Positions 17,343 to 26,812 of a stretch of DNA of 64,000 bases are shown here, one piece after another (the stretch's first letter is position 1; each line of letters begins with the position of its first letter). The position numbers and the translations under genes are program-made. Origin of the DNA: Microvirga ossetica. Lineage in GTDB: Bacteria > Pseudomonadota > Alphaproteobacteria > Rhizobiales > Beijerinckiaceae. The notes under the pieces were generated by a model, which searched no databases, was not told where the DNA came from, and saw only the letters and a list, made by a program, of their open reading frames with translations. The stretch covers positions 3,815,501 through 3,879,500 of the forward strand of contig NZ_CP016616.1 in the NCBI RefSeq assembly GCF_002741015.1. Direction: 5' to 3'.

Positions 17343-17596
17343 CACGGGCGGTGATTCAGGGACTTGTGCTGTTCCTCCTGCCCTTCGTTCTGTTCGCCGT
17401 TTATCTCGTCGTCCGGCGCCGCAACCCGCTGCTCTGGTCCCATTGGAGCGATCAATCCCTCTGGCTCACGATCGCAGGCTTGGGTTTCGTCGTGATCTCC
17501 CTGCTTGCGACAGGCCTTCTGGCCGAGCGGCAGACAGGCACTTACGTGCCGACCCATGTGGAAAACGGACGGGTCGTGCCGGGACATTTCGAGTGA
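17339..17596 (+). CDS. DUF6111 family small membrane protein
   Basis: An 85-residue protein with two membrane segments, at about residues 5-25 (IQGLVLFLLPFVLFAVYLVV) and 43-62 (WLTIAGLGFVVISLLATGLL). A conserved polar C-terminus reads TYVPTHVENGRVVPGHFE. It matches the DUF6111 family known from alphaproteobacterial nudix-cca operons; function is unknown. It overlaps the CoA pyrophosphatase gene by 4 bases and shares one base with the CCA-adding enzyme start, so it is translationally coupled on both sides. Confidence 0.88.
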   Translation: MTRAVIQGLVLFLLPFVLFAVYLVVRRRNPLLWSHWSDQSLWLTIAGLGFVVISLLATGLLAERQTGTYVPTHVENGRVVPGHFE

Positions 17597-18840
17597 TGGA
17601 AACCCTCGACCGAAAGGCTCTGGCAGGCCTTCTCGACCGTCCTGCCCTACGCAGCCTCCTGGAGGTCTATAACAGCCGGGGCGAGGAGACGCGCATCGTG
17701 GGTGGCGCCGTGCGCAATGCGTTGCTCCGGCGGCCCGTCACAGAGGTCGACTGCACCACCACCATGCTGCCCGATGCGATCGCGGAGCGGGCGAAGAAGG
17801 CCGGGTTCAAGGCGGTTCCGACCGGGATCGATCACGGCACGATCACCGTGATCGTCGACGGCGAACCGTTCGAAGTCACGACCCTGCGCGAGGATGTGGA
17901 AACCGATGGGCGCCATGCCGTCGTGCATTTCGGGCGCGATTTCGGGCTCGATGCGAGGCGGCGCGATTTCACCATCAACGCCCTCTCGCTCGGTTTCGAC
18001 GGGCAGCTTTACGACTATACCGACGGCGTGAGCGATCTCGCCTCCCGCCGTGTCCGCTTCATCGGCGATGCGCATACCCGCATCCGCGAGGATTACTTGA
18101 GGATCATGCGGTTCTTCCGCTTCCACGCGGAATATGCCGAAGGCGATCCCGATCCGGAGGGCCTCGCCGCTTCGGGTGCGGAGCGGGACGGATTGGCGAT
18201 CCTCTCGAAGGAGCGGATCAGGCACGAGCTTTTGAGGCTCGTCGTCGCGCGGCGGGCTGAGGACACCATCCGCATCCTGGCCGATCACGGCTTCCTCACG
18301 GGGCTTCTGGGCGGTGCGGCGGAGTTCGGACGCTTCAATCGTCTGGCTTCCGTCGACAGGGAAGGGCCGGTTCCGGTCTGGCGTCTGGCGGCGCTCGCCG
18401 TCATGGTCGAGGAGGATGCCGAACGCCTGCGGGAGCGCCTGCGGCTTTCCAACGACGAGGACAAGAAGCTCTCCGCCTACGCACGGCTCCTCACCCTGCT
18501 CAAGACCTGGGCCTTGCCGCTCGATGCGGCTGCCATGCGGCGGCTGGCGGCCGACCACGATATCGAGATGTTGGACGTCGTTCTGGCTGCCGTTGCGGGC
18601 GAGCCGTTCCCCATCGTCCATGTCGATGCCCTTGAGGCTCTCACCCGCTTTCGCAGCGGCGCCGAGCCGGTGCCGGTCTTTCCCCTGCGCGGCGCCGATC
18701 TCGTCGAGGGGGGAGTTCCGAAGGGACCGAAGATCGGCGAGATGCTCGCACAGGCCCGCCAGGCCTGGCTGGCGGAAGGCTGCCGGACGGATGAGGATTA
18801 CGCGAAGGATTTGCTCAGGCGGGTGCTGGAGCAGGGTTAG
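17596..18840 (+). CDS. cca: CCA tRNA nucleotidyltransferase
   Basis: A 414-residue enzyme of the class II nucleotidyltransferase/poly(A) polymerase family that builds or repairs the 3' CCA of tRNAs. The head domain has the glycine motif RIVGGAVRNALL (about residues 33-44), then an EVD in place of the usual DxD (residues 50-52), then LDARRRDFTINALSL, the RRDFTxN motif that precedes the B/C motifs. The neck motif DYLRIMRFFRFHAEY follows. The ATG at 17596 shares its A with the upstream stop (TGATG); a longer frame from 17443 runs in the wrong register for DUF6111 and is rejected. It is the last gene of its operon. Confidence 0.93.
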   Translation: METLDRKALAGLLDRPALRSLLEVYNSRGEETRIVGGAVRNALLRRPVTEVDCTTTMLPDAIAERAKKAGFKAVPTGIDHGTITVIVDGEPFEVTTLREDVETDGRHAVVHFGRDFGLDARRRDFTINALSLGFDGQLYDYTDGVSDLASRRVRFIGDAHTRIREDYLRIMRFFRFHAEYAEGDPDPEGLAASGAERDGLAILSKERIRHELLRLVVARRAEDTIRILADHGFLTGLLGGAAEFGRFNRLASVDREGPVPVWRLAALAVMVEEDAERLRERLRLSNDEDKKLSAYARLLTLLKTWALPLDAAAMRRLAADHDIEMLDVVLAAVAGEPFPIVHVDALEALTRFRSGAEPVPVFPLRGADLVEGGVPKGPKIGEMLAQARQAWLAEGCRTDEDYAKDLLRRVLEQG

Positions 18841-19144
18841 CGCGCATTGCCCTCCCCCCTTACGGGGAGGGCTCGAGGTGGTGCGATTGAGTGAGACCCT
18901 TCCGTCACACCTGCCACGTCATGGCCGGCCTTGTGCCGGCCATCCCGATCCTGTGAGACTCAGCGCTCTTCGGGTCGGGATCACCGGCACGAGACCGGTG
19001 ATGACGTAGAGAGAGTTACGAAGCACAGCGCTCCGGCTTTCCGACCCCCACCCTTAATCCCTCCCCGCAAGGGGGAGGGAAGAGCGTGCTCTTTCTGCAC
19101 ACGATCCCAGGTTCCGCTGCGCTTCGTCCGGGATGAAGTTTCGA
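18841..19144. repeat. Intergenic region with nested palindromic repeats
   Basis: 304 bases without a gene. CCCTCCCC/GGGGAGGG hairpins flank it (18850-18871 and 19059-19079). Between them, at 18918-19005, is a compound palindrome: ATGGCCGGC-N5-GCCGGCCAT, a centre in which CCCGATCC faces a GGGTCGGGAT segment, then ATCACCGGC-N6-CCGGTGAT ending ATGAC. The outer arms start GTCATG and end CATGAC-like. It resembles the dispersed elements at 26657-26805 and 56884-56988. It lies between two convergent genes (cca and hemF), where it may terminate transcription from both sides. Confidence 0.7.
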
Positions 19145-20041
19145 TCAAGGCCACCGCACCGTCGGCGGCATGGAGGAGAGGATCGAGGCGATGTTGCCGC
19201 CGGTCTTCAGGCCGAAGATCGTGCCCCGGTCGTAGAGCAGGTTGAACTCCACGTAGCGCCCGCGCCGCACCTGCTGCTCGATGCGATCCTCGTCAGTCCA
19301 GGCTTTCGCGACATTGCGGCGGACGATCTCGGGATAGATCTCGAGGAAGGCCTCGCCGACGCTGCGGGTAAAGGCGAAGTCCTCGTCCGGGTCTCCGGTC
19401 CAGTGATAGTCGTAGAAGATGCCGCCGATGCCGCGGGGCTCGTTGCGGTGCTTGAGCAGGAAATACTCATCGCACCACTTTTTGTATTTCTCGTAGGAGC
19501 CTTCCGGCGCATGGGCGCCGCAGGCCTCCTCCATCGCCCGGTGGAAGGCGACGGTGTCCGGATCGTCCTGCGTCCGGCGCCGGTCGAGAACGGGGGTGAG
19601 GTCGGCGCCGCCGCCGAACCACGGCTTCGTGGTCACCACGAAGCGGGTGTTCATGTGCACCGTTGGAACGTTCGGGTTCCAGGGATGGGCGATGAGCGAG
19701 AGGCCGCCGGCCCAGAAGCGCGGGTCTTGGTCCGAACCGGGAATCTGGCCGCGGAATTCCGGCGCGAACTCGCCGTGGACCGTCGAGACATGCACGCCCA
19801 CCTTCTCGAACACGCGGCCGCGCATCATCGACATGACGCCGCCGCCGCCGGGAGCGCCGCCATGGTCCCTGCGCTCCCACGGCGTGCGTTCGAAGCGGCC
19901 CGGTTCGGACGCCTCCGGGGGGAGCGGGGACACGACCTCGTCCTCCAGCGTCTCGAAGGCGGCGCAGATCCGGTCGCGCAGGAGCGCGAACCAGATGGGA
20001 GCCTCTGTCTGCAGGCGCTCGACGGCGTTCGTATCGGTCAT
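19145..20041 (-). CDS. hemF: Oxygen-dependent coproporphyrinogen III oxidase
   Basis: A 298-residue cytosolic enzyme that oxidatively decarboxylates coproporphyrinogen III to protoporphyrinogen IX with O2 in haem biosynthesis. HemF signatures are evident: [14 protein letters not shown], then [15 protein letters not shown], then [12 protein letters not shown], then [20 protein letters not shown]. The C-terminal motif is [20 protein letters not shown]. Full length. The ATG at 20039-20041 overlaps the stop of trmL by 3 bases (ATGA), so the two are co-transcribed on the minus strand, divergent from petABC. Haem supply next to cytochrome bc1 is a sensible but not exclusive grouping. Confidence 0.96.
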   Translation of the reverse strand: MTDTNAVERLQTEAPIWFALLRDRICAAFETLEDEVVSPLPPEASEPGRFERTPWERRDHGGAPGGGGVMSMMRGRVFEKVGVHVSTVHGEFAPEFRGQIPGSDQDPRFWAGGLSLIAHPWNPNVPTVHMNTRFVVTTKPWFGGGADLTPVLDRRRTQDDPDTVAFHRAMEEACGAHAPEGSYEKYKKWCDEYFLLKHRNEPRGIGGIFYDYHWTGDPDEDFAFTRSVGEAFLEIYPEIVRRNVAKAWTDEDRIEQQVRRGRYVEFNLLYDRGTIFGLKTGGNIASILSSMPPTVRWP

Positions 20042-20541
20042 GATGTCGTCTCGGATTCCGTGGGACCGGGATTGGGAAAAGCGTTCGTCTGCCGCAATGC
20101 CTCGCCGAGGATCATGGCGGCGGTCACGGCGACGTTCAGGGATCGCATGCCGGCCTGCATCGGCACCACGACCCTGGCATCGGCGGCCTGGTGGACCTCA
20201 TCCGGCACGCCGGCGGATTCCCGTCCGACCAGGACGATGTCGTCCGCGCGGTATGCGAAATCGGCATAAGGAATGGCGCCCCTGGTGGTGGCGAGGATCA
20301 GCCGCCCGCCCGCCTCACGGCGCCACGCCTCGAAGGCGCGCCAGGAGATGTGCCGCGCGATCGTCGCGTGGTGGAGATAATCCATGCCGGAACGGCGCAG
20401 GTTGCGGTCCGACACGTCGAAGGCCGCAGGTTCGATGATCTCCACCGGCACGCCGAGGCAGGCGGACAGGCGCAGCATGGTGCCGGTGTTCTGCGGGATG
20501 TCCGGCTGGTAGATGGCGAGGCGGGGCATGCGATCCGTCAT
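20038..20541 (-). CDS. trmL: tRNA (cytidine(34)-2'-O)-methyltransferase
   Basis: A SPOUT (trefoil-knot) methyltransferase of about 167 residues that 2'-O-methylates the wobble position of tRNA-Leu in bacteria. The start [20 protein letters not shown] is a TrmL signature. The SAM-binding knot near the C-terminus shows [13 protein letters not shown] and [23 protein letters not shown] at 20541 (MTDRMPRL) is used; ATG at 20529 (MPRL) is equally possible. The longer frame to 20865 has no family similarity. Stop overlaps the hemF start. It reads away from petA. Confidence 0.92.
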   Translation of the reverse strand: MTDRMPRLAIYQPDIPQNTGTMLRLSACLGVPVEIIEPAAFDVSDRNLRRSGMDYLHHATIARHISWRAFEAWRREAGGRLILATTRGAIPYADFAYRADDIVLVGRESAGVPDEVHQAADARVVVPMQAGMRSLNVAVTAAMILGEALRQTNAFPNPGPTESETTS

Positions 20542-20848
20542 CGGGGGAAGAACGGCCTCCGTCAAGGGTGGCTTGCAAGGGCGGCTTGCGGGGGTCGGAT
20601 TGCGAGGCGGAGCTTGGCCGCGCAGGGACCGGCGGCATTTTGAGCCACAGGCTGGAACAACTCCAATCCGGCTATGGACAGGCGGGCTTGGCCGTGCCAA
20701 ACAGCCACCGCGCGGCGACTCCCAGTCGCATTGCGCGCGCTTCGGCGCGCATGCTTGTTCCATTATGGACCTCGTGTGCCGAATGCCTGGGTTCCCAAGG
20801 TATTGCCGATGCGCGGTTCTCGTTTTTTGATCAATGCTGGAGAGCCAA
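20542..20848. other. Intergenic region between trmL and petA (divergent promoters)
   Basis: About 300 bases that must hold the promoter of the petABC operon and that of trmL-hemF. A GC hairpin (GCGCGC/GCGCGC arms around a TTCG, near 20735-20755) and a T-run followed by TTGATCAA (20826-20834) are visible. TTGATCAA is only a half-spaced relative of an FNR box and is not claimed as one. No open reading frame with a convincing ribosome site is present. Promoter boxes could not be assigned. Confidence 0.5.
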
Positions 20849-21397
20849 GTGGCCGAGACCACCACTCATGTCGCTGAGCCGACACGGCGCGATTTCCTTT
20901 ACATCGCCACGGGCGCGGCCGCCGCTGTCGGCGGAGCCACCCTCGTATGGCCCTTCGTCCAGTCCCTGGCGCCCGATGCGGCGACGGTGGCTGCCGGCGC
21001 TCCTGTCGAGGTCGACCTCTCTCCCATCGCCGAAGGGCAGATCGTGAAGGTCTTCTGGCGCGGCAAGCTGATCTTCGTTCGCCACCGCACGGCCGAGGAG
21101 ATCAAGGCGGCCGAGGACGTGAACGTCTCCTCCCTGCGCGATCCGCAGGCCGACTCGGCCCGCGTCAAGGAAGGCCATGCCCAGTGGCTCATCGTTTACG
21201 GAAACTGCACCCATCTCGGCTGCGTCCCGCTCGGCCAGCAGGGCGAGTATCACGGCTGGTTCTGCCCGTGCCACGGCTCGGTGTTCGATACCTCCGGCCG
21301 CGTCCGCGGCGGCCCGGCGCCGATCAATCTGCCGATCCCGCCCTATACCTTCTCGTCCGACACGAAGATCGTGATCGGCCAAGAAGCCACGGCGTAA
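20849..21397 (+). CDS. petA: Ubiquinol-cytochrome c reductase iron-sulfur (Rieske) subunit
   Basis: The Rieske 2Fe-2S subunit of cytochrome bc1 (complex III), 182 residues. It has a twin-arginine-type N-terminus ([12 protein letters not shown], residues 11-22) leading into the single anchor helix. The cluster ligands are in CTHLGC (120-125) and CPCHGS (139-144). The GTG at 20849 is preceded at 7 bases by GGAGAG; an ATG at 20834 would add five residues and has no ribosome site, so the GTG is preferred. It leads the petABC operon. Cluster residues and disulfide cysteines are intact. Confidence 0.95.
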   Translation: MAETTTHVAEPTRRDFLYIATGAAAAVGGATLVWPFVQSLAPDAATVAAGAPVEVDLSPIAEGQIVKVFWRGKLIFVRHRTAEEIKAAEDVNVSSLRDPQADSARVKEGHAQWLIVYGNCTHLGCVPLGQQGEYHGWFCPCHGSVFDTSGRVRGGPAPINLPIPPYTFSSDTKIVIGQEATA

Positions 21398-21422
21398 CCT
21401 AAGCGACGATCAGGCGATATCC

Positions 21423-22703
21423 ATGAGCCAGCATTCCACAACCTATGTTCCCAAGAGCGCCTTCGGTCGGTGGTTCGAAAGCCGTCTGCCGATCGCGGGC
21501 CTCGTCCATTCCTCGTTCATCGCCTTCCCGGTGCCGCGGAACCTGACCTATTTCTGGACCTTCGGCGCCATCCTGGCGGTCATGCTCGTCTCGCAGATCG
21601 TGACCGGCGTGTTCCTGGCCATGTACTACACGCCGAATGCCGCGATGGCCTTCCAGTCCGTCGAGCACATCATGCGCGACGTGAACTACGGCTGGCTGCT
21701 TCGCTACCTGCACGCCAACGGCGCGTCGATGTTCTTCGTCGCCGTCTACATCCACATCTTCCGGAACTTCTATTACGGCTCCTACAAGGCGCCGCGCGAG
21801 GTTCTCTACATCCTCGGCGTGATCATCTTCCTTCTGATGATGGCCACCGCCTTCATGGGTTACGTGCTTCCCTGGGGCCAGATGAGCTTCTGGGGCGCCA
21901 CCGTGATCACGAACCTGTTCTCGGCGATCCCGCTCGTCGGCGACACCATCGTCAGCTACCTCTGGGGCGGCTATTCGGTGGGCAACCCGACGCTCAACCG
22001 CTTCTTCTCGCTGCACTACCTGCTGCCCTTCATGATCGTGGGCGTCGTCGCCCTGCACATCTGGGCGCTCCACGTGCCGGGCCAGAACAACCCGACCGGC
22101 ATTCCGATCAAGTCGGGCAAGGACGCGGTTCCGTTCACGCCCTATGCGACGATCAAGGACATCTTCGCCGTCGTCGTGTTCATGCTGTTCTTCGCCTATT
22201 GGGTGTTCTACATGCCGAACTATCTCGGCCATGCGGACAACTACATCCCGGCGAACCCGGCCGTGACGCCCTCGCACATCGTGCCTGAATGGTACTTCCT
22301 GCCGTTCTACGCGATCCTGCGCGCCATTCCCGACAAGCTCGGCGGCGTCATCGCCATGGGCGCGGCCATCGTGATCTGGTGCTTCATGCCCTGGCTCGAC
22401 ACCTCGAAGGTGCGCTCCACGGCCTATCGCCCGCTCTACAAGCAGTTCTTCTGGGTCTTCGTGGCCGTCTGCGTCGTGCTCGGCTGGCTCGGCTCCCGCC
22501 CGGCCGAGGGCTGGTACGTGATCGCCTCCCAGATCTGCACGGTCTACTACTTCGCCCACTTCCTGATCGTCCTGCCGGTGCTCGGCTTCGTCGAGCGTCC
22601 GCTGCCGCTGCCGAATTCGATCCTCGAATCCGTGATGGGCGTGCAGAAGGTTGGGGCTGGTGTGCCGGCTGGCGTCAATGCCGAGCCGCATTCCAAGGGC
22701 TGA
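21423..22703 (+). CDS. petB: Cytochrome b subunit of the bc1 complex
   Basis: A 426-residue eight-helix membrane protein carrying haems bL and bH and the Qo and Qi quinone sites. The typical start is [20 protein letters not shown], followed by [20 protein letters not shown]. The Qo-site motif PEWY is at about residues 288-291 ([19 protein letters not shown]). Haem-ligand histidines lie in helices B and D ([10 protein letters not shown] and [17 protein letters not shown]). It is the second gene of the operon, 25 bases after petA, and is followed by petC after 24 bases. Full length and complete. Confidence 0.97.
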   Translation: MSQHSTTYVPKSAFGRWFESRLPIAGLVHSSFIAFPVPRNLTYFWTFGAILAVMLVSQIVTGVFLAMYYTPNAAMAFQSVEHIMRDVNYGWLLRYLHANGASMFFVAVYIHIFRNFYYGSYKAPREVLYILGVIIFLLMMATAFMGYVLPWGQMSFWGATVITNLFSAIPLVGDTIVSYLWGGYSVGNPTLNRFFSLHYLLPFMIVGVVALHIWALHVPGQNNPTGIPIKSGKDAVPFTPYATIKDIFAVVVFMLFFAYWVFYMPNYLGHADNYIPANPAVTPSHIVPEWYFLPFYAILRAIPDKLGGVIAMGAAIVIWCFMPWLDTSKVRSTAYRPLYKQFFWVFVAVCVVLGWLGSRPAEGWYVIASQICTVYYFAHFLIVLPVLGFVERPLPLPNSILESVMGVQKVGAGVPAGVNAEPHSKG

Positions 22704-22727
22704 TGCGAGGGTAGGGGAAACAGAACA

Positions 22728-23612
22728 ATGATGAAGCGTACTCTTCTCATCGCAGCCGCAATCCTCGGCTTGGCCGCTCCGGCCTTCGCTGCCGGCGAGA
22801 CCCCGGTCCCGCCGCAGCTCAAGTGGAGCTTCCAGGGGCCGTTCGGCAAATTCGACCGGGCCCAGCTCCAGCGCGGCTTCAAGGTCTACCGGGAGGTCTG
22901 CGCCTCCTGCCACGGCCTGAGCTACGTCGCCTTCCGCAATCTGCACCAGCCCGGCGGCCCGGAATTCTCCGAGGCCCAGGTCCGCGCCCTGGCGGCGGAG
23001 TACAAGATCCAGGACGGCCCGAACGACGCCGGCGACATGTTCGAGCGTGCCGGCCGCCCGGCCGATCACTTCCCGTCGCCGTTCCCGAACGAGAACGCGG
23101 CTGCGGCGGCGAACGGCGGAAAGGCCCCGCCGGATCTCTCGCTGATGGCCAAGGCCCGCACCTACGAGCGCGGCTTCCCGTGGTTCATCACCGACGTGTT
23201 CCGTCAATACTCGGAAAACGGCGCGGATTACATCACCGCGCTCCTCCACGGCTACGAGGAGCCCCCGCAGGGCTTCACGGTGCCCACCGGCGGCCACTAC
23301 AACCACTATTATCCAGGCCACGTGATCGCGATGCCGAAGCCGCTCAGCGACGGCCAGGTCGAGTATCCGAAGAACGAGGCCGGTCAGCCTCAGGTGCCCG
23401 AGACGGTCGAGCAGTATGCCAAGGACGTGACGGGCTTCCTCATGTGGGCGGCGGAGCCGCATCTCGAGGCCCGCAAGCGCCTGGGCTTCCAGGTCATGCT
23501 GTTCCTGTTCGTGCTCGCGGGCCTGCTCTACTTCACCAAGAAGAAGGTCTGGGCCCGGGTGGGCGGCGAGGTCGACGGCCACGCCACGCCTCCGATGACC
23601 CACAATCCTTAA
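22728..23612 (+). CDS. petC: Cytochrome c1 subunit of the bc1 complex
   Basis: A 294-residue haem c protein anchored in the inner membrane with its haem on the periplasmic side. The signal peptide (about residues 1-22) is followed by the haem-binding motif CASCH at residues 58-62. The axial methionine is in GHVIAMPKPL. The C-terminal anchor helix is VMLFLFVLAGLLYFTKKKVW. Either of two adjacent ATGs (22728, 22731) may start it. A strong terminator follows 8 bases after the stop, ending the operon. Confidence 0.96.
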   Translation: MMKRTLLIAAAILGLAAPAFAAGETPVPPQLKWSFQGPFGKFDRAQLQRGFKVYREVCASCHGLSYVAFRNLHQPGGPEFSEAQVRALAAEYKIQDGPNDAGDMFERAGRPADHFPSPFPNENAAAAANGGKAPPDLSLMAKARTYERGFPWFITDVFRQYSENGADYITALLHGYEEPPQGFTVPTGGHYNHYYPGHVIAMPKPLSDGQVEYPKNEAGQPQVPETVEQYAKDVTGFLMWAAEPHLEARKRLGFQVMLFLFVLAGLLYFTKKKVWARVGGEVDGHATPPMTHNP

Positions 23613-23619
23613 GCAGATC

Positions 23620-23648
23620 AAGGCCCCGCTTCGGGGCCTTTTTCTTTT
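23620..23648 (+). terminator. Rho-independent terminator of petABC
   Basis: AAGGCCCCG, a short CTT loop and CGGGGCCTT, followed by TTTCTTTT. It begins 8 bases after the petC stop. The T-run is on the plus strand, as expected for petABC. Confidence 0.92.
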
Positions 23649-23686
23649 GGCGCGACAACCAGGGGAGCGTGTTTGTCCCGGTGACC

Positions 23687-24295
23687 ATGTTGCAGACGAT
23701 CGCCGACGAGATCTGGGGCCGGCCCTGCCTCGCCTATCACGTCCAGCCCAGCCTGGAGCCCGAGGCCCGTGACGCCTTCGAGGCGGTGCAGCGGGCCTTC
23801 GCCGCGCTCTGTCCGGAACCCCTGCATGTCGGGCCGAAGCATGGGCTGCACGTCACCATCTATCCGCTGCTGACGGTATGGGGAGACTACGACAAGGACG
23901 CGTACTGGCAGCAGATCGCCGGACGAACTCAAGGCATCCTCGATGACCTCTGCACCGGCCATCGGCCTCTGGAGCTGCGTTTCTCCGGCCTCAAGGTGAC
24001 CAACACCGCCATCATCGCGACGGCGACCGAGGAAAGCGGCCTGATCGCGGCGATCCGGGAGAGGATCGTCCGCGACATTCCCCCGCCGCCGGGCCAAAAG
24101 CCGATCATCTACGACCTGATCCACTCGACCCTGGCGCGCTATCGGACGAAAGCCTCCATCCCGGATGATGTCGTTGCATGCATCGAGTGCCTGCCCGTCT
24201 CCATCACCGCACCCGTGAGGCGGATCAGGCTCGTCCGCGAGACGCTCTTTCCCTGCCTCGCGACGGACGAACTCGCCTCCTTTCCGCTCGGCTGA
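23687..24295 (+). CDS. 2H phosphoesterase / 2'-5' RNA ligase family protein
   Basis: A 202-residue protein of the LigT/2H superfamily. Both catalytic HxTx motifs are present: HVTI at residues 55-58 and HSTL at about 146-149. These cleave or form 2',3'-cyclic or 2',5'-phosphodiester bonds in RNA or nucleotides. The ATG at 23687 is used; in-frame GTGs at 23681 and 23669 are possible, since AGGGGAG lies at 23661-23667. It starts just after the petABC terminator, so it has its own promoter. It ends against the cupin gene on the other strand with no gap. The substrate is unknown. Confidence 0.82.
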   Translation: MLQTIADEIWGRPCLAYHVQPSLEPEARDAFEAVQRAFAALCPEPLHVGPKHGLHVTIYPLLTVWGDYDKDAYWQQIAGRTQGILDDLCTGHRPLELRFSGLKVTNTAIIATATEESGLIAAIRERIVRDIPPPPGQKPIIYDLIHSTLARYRTKASIPDDVVACIECLPVSITAPVRRIRLVRETLFPCLATDELASFPLG

Positions 24296-24799
24296 TCACT
24301 CCGGTCGGCGCGGCTTGCCGTCATGCGGGCCGAGCGAGCGCGCCGGCGCATCGTCCCACCAGTCGGTGCGATGGGCACGCAGCTCCCGATTGACCGGATA
24401 GACGATCCGGTTCTCGTCCTTGTTCGCCTCGCCGACGACCAGGAGCCGGACGGGCTCGTCGGTGTTGTTCAGGAAGCTGTGCGCGATCCCGGTTCCGGCC
24501 GGAAAGCCGACCCCGTCGCCGGGGGCAAGGCGGAAGAGTTCGCCGTCGATCCAGACATCGGGCGCGCCTTCGATCACGTAGACGAATTCCTCCTCTGAGC
24601 TTTCCGCATGCGGATACGAGGTGCGCCGGCCCGGCGGCAGCAATTCGTGATGAATACCGAGCTTCGTCAGGCCGAGGGCCTCGGAGAAGGGGGAGTTGAT
24701 GCTTCGCAACTCCTTCGTGCCGCGAAAGACCGCGGTGCCGTCGCCCTGGAGCTCCTTGTAATGACGGATGAAGGAGGGGCGTTGGGCCTGCTGGGACAT
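24296..24799 (-). CDS. Cupin domain-containing protein
   Basis: A 167-residue protein with one cupin beta-barrel. The first cupin motif, PHAESSEEEFVYVIEGAPDV, spans about residues 68-87 and its conserved Glu and His are plausible metal ligands. The second, LAPGDGVGFPAGTGIAHSFL, contains the conserved His in GIAHSF. The ATG at 24797-24799 is chosen; a frame to 24868 adds 23 residues without similarity. It converges with the 2H phosphoesterase. No enzymatic role can be assigned; it resembles the auxin-binding-like or ethanolamine-type small cupins that act as enzymes or sugar sensors. Confidence 0.82.
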   Translation of the reverse strand: MSQQAQRPSFIRHYKELQGDGTAVFRGTKELRSINSPFSEALGLTKLGIHHELLPPGRRTSYPHAESSEEEFVYVIEGAPDVWIDGELFRLAPGDGVGFPAGTGIAHSFLNNTDEPVRLLVVGEANKDENRIVYPVNRELRAHRTDWWDDAPARSLGPHDGKPRRPE

Positions 24800-24982
24800 G
24801 GGCGATCTGCCTTTCCAAGGATGACGAAAGAGATCTATATGCCGCGCGTCCGCGGTCCGGCCACCCATTTCCCCGGACAGACCCGGCCGCGGGACAAATC
24901 GAGTGGCTGTGAGGGGCGGGCTTGGGGCCGGGCCCGCCCTCGGCTATGACAGAGGCGGAGAGCCTAACAGGGTGGGGACACG

Positions 24983-25858
24983 ATGACGAAGGCGGTTCTG
25001 GGCATCATCGGCGGGTCGGGCGTCTACGACCTGCCCGGACTCGAGGACATGCGCGAGGAGCGGATCGAATCCCCCTGGGGCGAGCCCTCCGACGTGCTGC
25101 GCATCGGGCGCATCGGCGAGACCCGGATCGCCTTCCTGCCCCGCCATGGGCGCGGGCACCGCCTGTCTCCCTCCGACATCGACTACCGCGCCAATATCGA
25201 CGTGATGAAGCGGGCAGGCGTGACCGACCTGATCTCCGTTTCGGCCTGCGGCTCGTTCAGGGACGAATATTATCCCGGCTTCTTCGTGCTGGTGGACCAG
25301 TATGTGGACCGCACCCATGCCCGTAAGACCTCCTTCTTCGGCAAGGGCTGCGTCGCGCATGTGCCCATGGCCCATCCGGTCGGGCCGCTGCTGCGGCAGC
25401 GCATCGCGGATGCTGCGGTGGCGGAGAAGATCCCGTTTGCGCTGGGCGGCACGCTGGTCTGCATCGAGGGGCCGCAATTCTCGACCTACGCCGAGTCGAT
25501 GACCTACAAGAAGCTCGGCTACGACGTGATCGGCATGACCGCCATGCCCGAGGCCAAGCTCGCCCGCGAGGCCGAGATCACCTATGCCACCATCGCCATG
25601 GTGACGGATTACGATTGCTGGCACCCGGAGCACGACAATGTGGACGTCGCCTCCGTCGTCGCCGTCGCGCATCAGAACGCCGTCAAGGTCGCGCGTTTGG
25701 TGGCGCGTGTCGCGCGGGATTTCCCGGCCGAGCACGAGCCGTGCCTCGCAGGCTCGGACAGGGCGCTCGACGGCGCCATCATGACCGCGCCCTCCGCCCG
25801 CGATCCGGAGCTTCTGAAGAAGCTGGATGCGGTGGCGGGGCGGGTTCTGAAGGCCTGA
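24983..25858 (+). CDS. mtnP: S-methyl-5'-thioadenosine phosphorylase
   Basis: A 291-residue enzyme of the nucleoside phosphorylase family that splits 5'-methylthioadenosine to adenine and methylthioribose-1-phosphate in methionine salvage. Signatures are LGIIGGSGVYDLPGLEDMRE at the N-terminus, LPRHGRGHRLSPSDIDYRAN, then TLVCIEGPQFSTYAESMTYK and VTDYDCWHPEHDNVD. The adenine it releases is recycled by Apt, encoded 250 bases downstream, which makes the neighbourhood metabolically coherent. Full length. Confidence 0.95.
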   Translation: MTKAVLGIIGGSGVYDLPGLEDMREERIESPWGEPSDVLRIGRIGETRIAFLPRHGRGHRLSPSDIDYRANIDVMKRAGVTDLISVSACGSFRDEYYPGFFVLVDQYVDRTHARKTSFFGKGCVAHVPMAHPVGPLLRQRIADAAVAEKIPFALGGTLVCIEGPQFSTYAESMTYKKLGYDVIGMTAMPEAKLAREAEITYATIAMVTDYDCWHPEHDNVDVASVVAVAHQNAVKVARLVARVARDFPAEHEPCLAGSDRALDGAIMTAPSARDPELLKKLDAVAGRVLKA

Positions 25859-25861
25859 GAT

Positions 25862-26053
25862 CTAGCCCATCATCCAGCTCATGTGACCGAAGCCGAAGAT
25901 CGCGCGGAAGACCCAGCCGATGAGGGCCAGGATGAAGCTCACGATGATGGCAGCCGGGATCACCGCGAGCGCAGCCTTGACGAAGAACAGAACTAGGCTT
26001 CCAAAGGGGATGTCGATGTCGCTCAGAACGGTTCGGGCGGGTTGTTCGGCCAT
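25862..26053 (-). CDS. Small membrane protein, 63 aa (unknown)
   Basis: A 63-residue protein, mostly hydrophobic, with one long or two short membrane segments (residues about 17-52: [20 protein letters not shown], then [16 protein letters not shown]). It ends SWMMG. A GAGGAG ribosome site lies 7-12 bases before the ATG at 26051-26053. It sits between mtnP and apt on the opposite strand, and is divergent from apt. I do not recognise the family. Membrane location is the only functional statement possible. Confidence 0.7.
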   Translation of the reverse strand: MAEQPARTVLSDIDIPFGSLVLFFVKAALAVIPAAIIVSFILALIGWVFRAIFGFGHMSWMMG

Positions 26054-26104
26054 GGCACGGCTCCTCGGATCACCTCAACCTTTTCACCTATGGCAGGCTT
26101 AAGC

Positions 26105-26650
26105 ATGGACCAGCGTCTCCTCACCGACCTGAAGGCGTCGATCCGCTCGATTCCGGATTATCCGAAGCCCGGCATCGTGTTCCGGGACATCACGACGCTG
26201 CTCGGCGACGCGCGGGCGTTCCGGCGGGCGGTGGACGAGCTCGTTCATCCCTTCGCCGGCGGGCGCATCGACAAGGTGGCCGGGATCGAGGCGCGCGGTT
26301 TCATTCTCGGTGGCGCGGTGGCGCACCAGCTCTCCGCCGGCTTCGTGCCGATCCGCAAGAAGGGCAAGCTGCCCCACGAGACGGTGCGGATCGTCTATTC
26401 GCTGGAATACGGCGTCGACGAGATGGAGATCCATACCGATGCCATCGGCCAGGGCGAGCGGGTGATCCTGGTGGACGACCTGATCGCTACCGGCGGCACG
26501 GCGGTGGCGGCGACCCAGCTCCTGCGTCAGATCGGAGCCAACATCGTCGCCGCCTGCTTCATCATCGACCTGCCCGACCTCGGCGGCGCCCAGAAATTAC
26601 GCGATATCGGCGTCGACGTGCGCAGCCTCGTGAGCTTCGAGGGGCATTGA
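26105..26650 (+). CDS. apt: Adenine phosphoribosyltransferase
   Basis: A 181-residue purine-salvage enzyme converting adenine and PRPP to AMP. The start [20 protein letters not shown] is typical; an in-frame ATG at 26090 adds five residues. The PRPP-binding motif is [14 protein letters not shown] (about residues 120-133), and the substrate loop [16 protein letters not shown] is intact. It lies downstream of mtnP, separated only by the small inverted gene, consistent with adenine release and salvage. PRPP is supplied by Prs, encoded at 38058-38990. Confidence 0.95.
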   Translation: MDQRLLTDLKASIRSIPDYPKPGIVFRDITTLLGDARAFRRAVDELVHPFAGGRIDKVAGIEARGFILGGAVAHQLSAGFVPIRKKGKLPHETVRIVYSLEYGVDEMEIHTDAIGQGERVILVDDLIATGGTAVAATQLLRQIGANIVAACFIIDLPDLGGAQKLRDIGVDVRSLVSFEGH

Positions 26651-26656
26651 CGGTAT

Positions 26657-26805
26657 CACTGTCATCCCGGGGCCGCACAGCGGAGCCCGGGATCCATAAC
26701 CGCTAACGATATAGGAAAGGGTGTGACGCCACTCGCTCTTTCCTGGTCTGTCGTGTCTATGGATTCCGGGCTCGGCCTCCGGCCGCCCCGGAATGACAGT
26801 CGAGC
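26657..26805. repeat. Dispersed palindromic element (long copy)
   Basis: Two hairpins separated by about 60 bases. The left one is TGTCATCCCGGG ... CCCGGGATCCATAACCGCTAACG, the right one TATGGATTCCGGG ... CCCCGGAATGACAG. The outer ends (CTGTCAT and ATGACAG) are inverted repeats of each other, as are CCATA and TATGG. It fills the gap between the convergent genes apt and maoC. Related elements lie at 56884-56988 and 62064-62112. Confidence 0.75.
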
Positions 26806-26812
26806 GGTGAGC

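Noticed and set aside
20826..20834. TTGATCAA before petA as a possible FNR/FixK site.
   Set aside because: An FNR-type box needs TTGAT, four bases, ATCAA; here the half-sites touch, and the sequence lies too close to the start codon.
21399..23621. A 740-codon open frame antisense to petB and petC, and similar long antisense frames over 9228-11369, 11487-14111 and 26723-28789.
   Set aside because: They mirror well-supported genes in the opposite direction, are rich in Arg, His, Gly and Ala, lack known domains, and arise from the high GC content that makes stops rare in the complementary frame.
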